Positions 35,951 to 40,764 of a DNA stretch of 40,764 nucleotides are shown here, piece after piece. The DNA comes from Oceanimonas doudoroffii (GTDB taxonomy: Bacteria; Pseudomonadota; Gammaproteobacteria; Enterobacterales; Aeromonadaceae). Numbering within the stretch: the first letter of the stretch is position 1; every line of letters starts with the position of its first letter. The position numbers were made by a program, and so were the translations under genes. Location of the stretch: NCBI RefSeq assembly GCF_002242685.1, contig NZ_NBIM01000012.1:1-40764 (forward strand), written 5' to 3'. The notes beneath the pieces are model-generated. The model had not been told where the DNA came from. It was given only the letters and a program-made list of their open reading frames with translations, and made no database searches.

Positions 35951-36250
35951 ATGAATACCACCCGTTCACACCCCGTATCGGCGCACGCAGAGGCCAGCAA
36001 GCTGACCAAATATATCCGTGTGCGAAGCCAACCGGGTGCCCGCTTCGTCGAGTTCGACTTCGCCATCGGCGATCCCGGCCTGTTTGTTGAGCTGGTGCTG
36101 CCCAGGGAATCTTTCGAAGCCTTCTGTAATACCAATCAGGTCGTGGCCATGACTCAGGAGCAGACTGAAGCCGTCGACGCCGAGATAGACAAGTGGCGAT
36201 ACGGTGAAGAAACCCTGATGGGCCGCAACCACGATCATTCGCAGCAATAA
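35951..36250 (+). CDS. dmpK: phenol hydroxylase assembly subunit P0 (DmpK)
   Basis: 99-residue small protein, the P0 component encoded first in multicomponent phenol hydroxylase operons. It is not part of the catalytic turnover; in Pseudomonas it helps assemble iron into the hydroxylase. Family words are KYIRVRSQPGARFVEFDFAIGDPGLFVELVLP-type (residues about 22-50). The frame is open to 35909; the ATG at 35951 gives the family length, with AGGAG 10 bp upstream. It is the first gene behind the sigma-54 promoter. Confidence 0.9.
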   Translation: MNTTRSHPVSAHAEASKLTKYIRVRSQPGARFVEFDFAIGDPGLFVELVLPRESFEAFCNTNQVVAMTQEQTEAVDAEIDKWRYGEETLMGRNHDHSQQ

Positions 36251-36273
36251 ATGCTCAGGAAAGAGGAAGCAAA

Positions 36274-37263
36274 ATGACTCTGGAAATTAAAACGGCGGGG
36301 ATAGAACCGATCCGCCAGACCTTTGCCAATATCAGCCGTCGTTTTGGCGAAAAACCGGCCAGCCGATATCAGGAAGCCACCTACGACGTACAGGGCGAAG
36401 CCAACTTTCATTACCGCCCGCTATGGGAGCAGGAAAAGCAGCTTAACGACAAGAGCCGTACCGTCATTGAAATGGCCGACTGGTACAGCTTCCGCGATCC
36501 GCGTCAGTTCTACTACGGCGCCTATGTGCAGCATCGGGCCCGCATGCAGGAAGGCGCCGAGAACAACTATGCCTTCTTTGAAAAACGCGACCTGGCCGCC
36601 AAGCTGAGCGATGAACTGAAAGCCTGTGTCACCCGCTTTCTGCTGCCCCTGCGTCATGTAGAGCAAACCGCCAACCTGAATCATATGTTTGCCGCCGACT
36701 ACGGCTATGGCACCGCCCTCACCCAGGCCCAGCTGTTTGCCGGCATGGACAGGCTGGGCATGGCCCAGTATCTCTCCCGCATCGGGCTGTTGCTTGATGG
36801 CAACAGTGCCGAGGCTCTGGCCCAGGCCAAAGAGTACTGGATGACGGATCCTGCCTGGCAGGGCCTGCGGGCCCTGTGCGAAGAAACCCTGGTCACCAAA
36901 GACTGGTTTGAGCTCTTTACCGCTCAAAGCCTGGTGCTGGACACCCTGCTCCATGATGTCATCTATCGCCAGCTTGATGCCTGGCTAGTCACCAATGATG
37001 GCCGTGATCTCGGCCTGCTGACCGAGTTCATGCAGGAATGTCATAAGGATCTTGGCCGCTGGAGCGACAGCGTCTTCAAGGTTGCGGCCAATGAGAGCGA
37101 GGCTAATCGACAGCAGTTGCTGCAATGGACCGAAAAATGGCGCGGCAAGGCCGCCGACGCCCTGTCTCCGCTGGTGCGGGACATGCTGGGTGATGATGCC
37201 CTGCAGGAAGCGCTGATCGCTCTCGACACACGTATCGCCAAGGCTGGCATCAGCAAGAAATAA
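36274..37263 (+). CDS. dmpL: phenol hydroxylase beta subunit P1 (DmpL)
   Basis: 329-residue beta subunit of the (alpha-beta-gamma)2 diiron hydroxylase; it has the ferritin-like fold of the catalytic subunit but no metal site. Recognised by length (DmpL 331), by NFHYRPLWEQEKQLNDKSRT-type sequence near 50, by WYSFRDPRQFYYGAYVQHRA near 70, and by its place in the operon. It lies 23 bp after dmpK and 12 bp before dmpM, with AAAGAGGAAG upstream of the ATG. Confidence 0.95.
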   Translation: MTLEIKTAGIEPIRQTFANISRRFGEKPASRYQEATYDVQGEANFHYRPLWEQEKQLNDKSRTVIEMADWYSFRDPRQFYYGAYVQHRARMQEGAENNYAFFEKRDLAAKLSDELKACVTRFLLPLRHVEQTANLNHMFAADYGYGTALTQAQLFAGMDRLGMAQYLSRIGLLLDGNSAEALAQAKEYWMTDPAWQGLRALCEETLVTKDWFELFTAQSLVLDTLLHDVIYRQLDAWLVTNDGRDLGLLTEFMQECHKDLGRWSDSVFKVAANESEANRQQLLQWTEKWRGKAADALSPLVRDMLGDDALQEALIALDTRIAKAGISKK

Positions 37264-37275
37264 GGAAACCATCAC

Positions 37276-37545
37276 ATGTCAAAAGTGTATCTGGCCCTGC
37301 AAGACAACGACGTCTCCCGCTATATCGTCGAGGCCATCGAAGAAGATAACCCGAGTGCCAGCATTCAGCACATGCCGGCGATGATCCGCATAGAAAACGA
37401 AGATCGGCTGGTGATCCGGCGTGAAACCGTCGAAGACAAGCTGGGCCGCGACTGGGACGTGCAGGAACTGCACCTCAACCTGATCACCCTGGGCGGTAAC
37501 GTGGATGAAGACGAAGACCAACTCACATTGTGCTGGAAAGGCTGA
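37276..37545 (+). CDS. dmpM: phenol hydroxylase effector protein P2 (DmpM)
   Basis: 89-residue MmoB/DmpM-family coupling protein without cofactor, which binds the hydroxylase and is needed for efficient turnover. The conserved words LALQDNDVSRYIVEAIEEDNP (near residue 6) and the LITLGGNVDEDEDQLTLCWKG end are typical. Length equals Pseudomonas DmpM (90). AAGGAAACC precedes the ATG. Confidence 0.95.
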   Translation: MSKVYLALQDNDVSRYIVEAIEEDNPSASIQHMPAMIRIENEDRLVIRRETVEDKLGRDWDVQELHLNLITLGGNVDEDEDQLTLCWKG

Positions 37546-37559
37546 GCAAGGAGTAACTC

Positions 37560-39065
37560 ATGGCTGCTAAGAAACTGAACATCAAGGATAAATACCGGCT
37601 GCTGACCCGCGATCTGGACTGGGAGTTCTCCTACCAGGATCGCAAGGACGCCTTTCCGTTCGAAGAATTCGAAGGCATCAAAATCACCGACTGGTCAAAA
37701 TGGGAAGACCCCTTTCGCCTGACCATGGATGCCTACTGGAAATACCAGTCCGAAAAAGAAAAGAAGCTCTACGCCATTTTCGATGCCTTTGCCCAGAACA
37801 ACGGTCAGCTTAACGTCTCCGATCCGCGCTATGTCAACGCCATCAAACTGTTTCTGACTGCCGTTACGCCGCTGGAATATCAGGCTTATCAGGGGTACGC
37901 CCACGTGGGCCGGCAATTCGGTGGCATTGGCGCGCGTATCGCGTCACAAATGCAGGCCATTGATGAACTGCGCCATGTGCAGACCCAGATCCACGCCATG
38001 AGCCACTACAACAAACATTTTGACGGCTTCCAGGACTGGAGCCACATGCATGACAGGGTCTGGTACCTGTCGGTGCCCAAGTCCTTCTTTGAAGACGCCC
38101 GCAGTGCCGGCCCCTTCGAATTCCTGCTGGCCATCAGCTTCTCCTTTGAATATGTGCTGACCAACCTGCTGTTTGTACCCTTTATGTCCGGCGCCGCCCA
38201 CAACGGCGACATGGCCACCGTTACCTTCGGGTTCAGCGCTCAATCCGACGAAGCCCGTCACATGACGCTGGGCCTGGAGATCATCAAGTTCCTGCTGGAG
38301 CAGCACGAAGACAACCTGCCGATAGTACAAAAATGGATCGACAAGTGGTTCTGGCGTGGCACCCGCTTGCTGTCCATCGTCGGCATGATGATGGATTACA
38401 TGTTGCCCAACAAGGTGATGTCCTGGAAGGAAGCCTGGGAAATGTATTTCGAGGAGGCCGGCGGTGCCCTGTTCAAGGATTTGGCCCGCTACGGTATCCG
38501 CATGCCGAAATACAGCGAAGTCATCGAAAAAGAAAAGGAACACGTGTCGCACCAGGCCTGGTGGATCTTCTACAACTTCGGTCATGCCGCCGGCTTCCAT
38601 ACCTGGATCCCCAGCGACGAGGAGCTGGACTGGCTGAGTGAAAAGTACCCCGACACCTTCGACAAATATTATCGCCCCCGCTGGGAGCTGGCCAAAAAAA
38701 TGGAAGCGGAAGGCAAGCGCTTTTACAGCGCCGGCCTGCCCCAGCTCTGTCAGGTCTGCCAGGTTCCCATGACCTTTACCGAGATGGACAAGGACCCGGG
38801 CCAGATCAGCTACCGGGAGGCCATGCACCAGGGTGAGCGCTACCACATGTGCTCCGATGGCTGCCACGACATTTTCTGTGACGAGCCGGAAAAATACGCT
38901 CAGGCCTGGCTGCCGGTGCATCAGATCCTGCAGGGCAATTGTGGCGGTCCCGAGCTGGAAAAAGTACTCAGCGAGTATTACCGCATGAACGTCGGTGCCG
39001 ACAACATGGACTTCAAAGGCTCACCGGACGAACAGCGCTGGAATCAATGGAAAGGAATGGCCTGA
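37560..39065 (+). CDS. dmpN: phenol hydroxylase alpha (catalytic) subunit P3 (DmpN)
   Basis: 501-residue catalytic subunit that inserts oxygen into phenol to give catechol. All six diiron ligands are present: Glu106, Glu136, His139 (DELRH), Glu197, Glu231 and His234 (DEARH), the standard bacterial multicomponent monooxygenase set. A C-terminal YHS-type region (about 390-450) has CQVC and MCSDGCHDIFC. Length is slightly below Pseudomonas DmpN (517). It lies 14 bp after dmpM. Confidence 0.97.
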   Translation: MAAKKLNIKDKYRLLTRDLDWEFSYQDRKDAFPFEEFEGIKITDWSKWEDPFRLTMDAYWKYQSEKEKKLYAIFDAFAQNNGQLNVSDPRYVNAIKLFLTAVTPLEYQAYQGYAHVGRQFGGIGARIASQMQAIDELRHVQTQIHAMSHYNKHFDGFQDWSHMHDRVWYLSVPKSFFEDARSAGPFEFLLAISFSFEYVLTNLLFVPFMSGAAHNGDMATVTFGFSAQSDEARHMTLGLEIIKFLLEQHEDNLPIVQKWIDKWFWRGTRLLSIVGMMMDYMLPNKVMSWKEAWEMYFEEAGGALFKDLARYGIRMPKYSEVIEKEKEHVSHQAWWIFYNFGHAAGFHTWIPSDEELDWLSEKYPDTFDKYYRPRWELAKKMEAEGKRFYSAGLPQLCQVCQVPMTFTEMDKDPGQISYREAMHQGERYHMCSDGCHDIFCDEPEKYAQAWLPVHQILQGNCGGPELEKVLSEYYRMNVGADNMDFKGSPDEQRWNQWKGMA

Positions 39066-39123
39066 CCCCATCCATCTTAACTGGGGGGCGAATAAGGCCC
39101 CCGATATCAAGGAGAAACACATC

Positions 39124-39486
39124 ATGCCGGTTATCGCGCTCAACAAAGACTACAAGGGCGAAGTCAGGGATGCCAAAGCCAACTTTGGCGGGAATATCCT
39201 GGTGTATATCGGATGGGACGAGCACCTGCTGTTCTGCTCCGCCAAGACCTTCCTGCTGCCTCTGACCATGCGGTTTGGCGAGCTGCAGGACACCCCCCTC
39301 AATGAAGGGTTCAACCAGCATCCCGACTTCAAACACATCGACTGGGCCAGCGTGCAGTGGATCCTCAACGGCAAGCCGCTGTCACCGTCTCGTGAGCACA
39401 CGCTGGAGCAACTGGGCTTCGATCACAAATCGTTGCTGCGTTTCAGGACTCCGGGTCTGAACGGTTACAAAGGCACGGGCGTGTAA
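39124..39486 (+). CDS. dmpO: phenol hydroxylase gamma subunit P4 (DmpO)
   Basis: 120-residue third subunit of the hydroxylase (DmpO 119). Typical sequence is MPVIALNKDYKGEVRDAKAN at the start and FKHIDWASVQWILNGKPLSP near residue 72. The frame is open to 38995, overlapping dmpN; ATG 39124 has GGAG 10 bp upstream and the family start. It lies 58 bp after dmpN and 9 bp before dmpP. Confidence 0.95.
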   Translation: MPVIALNKDYKGEVRDAKANFGGNILVYIGWDEHLLFCSAKTFLLPLTMRFGELQDTPLNEGFNQHPDFKHIDWASVQWILNGKPLSPSREHTLEQLGFDHKSLLRFRTPGLNGYKGTGV

Positions 39487-39495
39487 GGAGGATTT

Positions 39496-40557
39496 ATGAG
39501 CTACGAAGTCACCATTGAGCCCACCGGCGATGTGATCGAGGTGGAAGAAGGGCAGACCATACTGGATGCCGCCCTGCGCCAGGGTGTGTGGCTGCCCTTC
39601 GCCTGCGGCCACGGCACCTGTGGCACCTGCAAGGTGCAGGTCACCGATGGCTTTGCCGATGTGGGTGAGGCATCCCCCTTTGCCCTGATGGATGTGGAGC
39701 GGGAAGAAGGCAAGGTGCTGGCTTGTTGCTGCATGCCAGAATCTGACCTGGTGATCGAGGCCGATATCGATGTCGACCCGGATTTCGCCGGTTACCCGGT
39801 GCAGGATTACAGCGGCACCGTCACCGAGATCCTGCCCCTGTCTCCCACCATTCGCGGCCTTCGCATCAGGCTGGATCGGAATATGGAGTTTCAGGCCGGC
39901 CAGTACATCAACCTGCATGTGCCCGGCGTGGCTGGCAGCCGCGCCTTCTCCCTGGCCAACCCGCCCTCTTCTTCGCAGGAAATCGAACTGCACGTACGCA
40001 AGGTCGAAGGAGGCAAGGCCACGACCTGGCTGCATGAGGCGCTGAAGGTCGGCGACCGGCTCGAATTGTCCGGCCCCTACGGCCAGTTTTTTGTTCGCAA
40101 GAGCGATGAGCAGGGCGCCATTTTTATCGCCGGTGGTTCGGGCCTGTCCAGCCCCCAGTCGATGATCCTGGATATGCTGGCCGAAGGCGACGGCCGTCCT
40201 ATCTATCTGTTTCAGGGCGCACGTAACCTGGCCGAGCTTTATAACCGTGAGTTGTTTGAGCAACTGGCCGTCGAGCATGACAACTTTCACTATGTCCCGG
40301 CACTGAACGCGCCGCTGCCGGAAGATGACTGGCAGGGCTTTAGCGGATTCGTGCACGAGGCGGTGGCCGATTACTTCGAGGAGCGCTGCGCCGGCAACAA
40401 GGCCTACCTCTGTGGCCCGCCACCAATGATCGATGCCGCCATCACCACGCTGATGCACAGCCGGTTGTTCGAACGGGATATCCATATGGAAAGGTTTGTT
40501 ACCGCGGCCGATGGCGCTCAGGAGCAACACCGCTCGGCCCTGTTCAAGCGCATATAG
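39496..40557 (+). CDS. dmpP: phenol hydroxylase reductase P5 (DmpP)
   Basis: 353-residue NADH reductase, same length as DmpP, which passes electrons to the diiron centre. The N-terminal plant-type [2Fe-2S] ferredoxin domain has Cys37, Cys42, Cys45 (CGHGTCGTC) and Cys77. The FAD domain carries RAFSLANPPS near residue 155, and the NAD domain has IFIAGGSGLSSPQSMILDM near residue 212 with the terminal CGPPPMIDAA. Ribosome-binding site AAGGAGG is 5 bp before the ATG. catB starts 11 bp after it. Confidence 0.97.
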   Translation: MSYEVTIEPTGDVIEVEEGQTILDAALRQGVWLPFACGHGTCGTCKVQVTDGFADVGEASPFALMDVEREEGKVLACCCMPESDLVIEADIDVDPDFAGYPVQDYSGTVTEILPLSPTIRGLRIRLDRNMEFQAGQYINLHVPGVAGSRAFSLANPPSSSQEIELHVRKVEGGKATTWLHEALKVGDRLELSGPYGQFFVRKSDEQGAIFIAGGSGLSSPQSMILDMLAEGDGRPIYLFQGARNLAELYNRELFEQLAVEHDNFHYVPALNAPLPEDDWQGFSGFVHEAVADYFEERCAGNKAYLCGPPPMIDAAITTLMHSRLFERDIHMERFVTAADGAQEQHRSALFKRI

Positions 40558-40568
40558 GAAGGTTGGCG

Positions 40569-40764
40569 ATGCAGAATTTAAATGGTGAACAAGAAATATC
40601 GGGAAGTGACATGGCAGCAACCATTCAGTCCATTGAGGCGATTCTGGTCGACATTCCGACCATACGTCCGCACAAGCTTTCCATGACCACCATGGGCGTT
40701 CAGACCATGGTCATCGTGCGCATCAAAGACAGCGACGGCCTGGAAGGCCTCGGCGAGGCCACCA
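40569..40764 (+). CDS. catB: muconate cycloisomerase, 5' part (cut by window end)
   Basis: Partial gene; 65 codons are visible before the window ends. The N-terminal domain words IEAILVDIPTIRPHKLSMTT, MGVQTMVIVRI and GLEGLGEATT are typical of CatB, which converts cis,cis-muconate to muconolactone in the ortho branch of catechol degradation. AGGAAGG lies upstream of the ATG at 40569; an inner ATG at 40611 (GGGAAG upstream) would match the usual family length better, so the first 14 residues are uncertain. It follows dmpP by 11 bp and should share its transcript. Confidence 0.85.
   Translation, partial: MQNLNGEQEISGSDMAATIQSIEAILVDIPTIRPHKLSMTTMGVQTMVIVRIKDSDGLEGLGEAT

Overview
The window looks like a chromosomal piece of a GC-rich marine or brackish gammaproteobacterium. 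The gene order rrn - yrdA - yrdB - aroE ... tsaC - yrdD - smg - dprA ... def - fmt - rsmB - trkA is the same block found next to rrnD in Escherichia coli. The insertion of hemF and a LysM gene, together with phenol hydroxylase and C-P lyase clusters, suggests Aeromonadales relatives such as Oceanimonas, Oceanisphaera or Zobellella. The genus is inferred from gene content only; no database was searched.

Layout. (1) 1-372: the tandem P1/P2 promoters and boxA leader of a ribosomal RNA operon that reads leftward out of the window. (2) 373-12099: core housekeeping genes. These are gamma carbonic anhydrase, the shikimate enzyme AroE, the regulator HdfR, HemF, the tRNA t6A enzyme TsaC, zinc-finger protein YrdD, Smg, DprA and a LysM protein on the minus strand, then def-fmt-rsmB-trkA on the plus strand. 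(3) 12112-14599: rmuC, a small membrane protein and a PfkB-type sugar kinase. (4) 14682-25224: a complete carbon-phosphorus lyase system on the minus strand in the order phnC-D-E-F-G-H-I-J-K-L-M-N-P (no phnO). It takes up phosphonates, cleaves the C-P bond and recycles the ribosyl product to PRPP. A class-V aminotransferase with its own terminator lies just upstream (25511-26644). (5) 26929-32530: mixed housekeeping and stress genes: an S4 RNA-binding protein, tRNA-Pro(CGG), a MOSC protein, D-lactate dehydrogenase, an HslJ-like lipoprotein, thioredoxin 2, glutathionyl-hydroquinone reductase, pirin and a CoA-binding protein. (6) 32973-40764: a phenol catabolic island. It holds an outer-membrane SphA/MetA-type protein, a DmpR-type sigma-54 activator, the six-gene multicomponent phenol hydroxylase dmpKLMNOP, and the start of catB (muconate cycloisomerase), which is cut off by the window end.

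Regulation readable from the sequence. The phn genes carry two copies of a HutC/PhnF-type operator built on TTGTCTAGA, one before phnC and one before phnF, plus a possible Pho box before phnC. The phenol genes have a near-consensus -24/-12 promoter before dmpK and two DmpR-type upstream sites 32 bp apart. A similar but weaker arrangement precedes the outer-membrane gene, which suggests one aromatic-sensing regulon on both sides of dmpR. Phenol would be hydroxylated to catechol and, judging from catB, sent into the ortho (beta-ketoadipate) pathway rather than the meta pathway that usually accompanies DmpR.

No insertion sequence, prophage or CRISPR array was seen. I did not find a clearly unprecedented gene system. 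The most original signals are regulatory: the paired PhnF operators, the nested hairpin before phnF, and the shared DmpR-type control of the outer-membrane gene.
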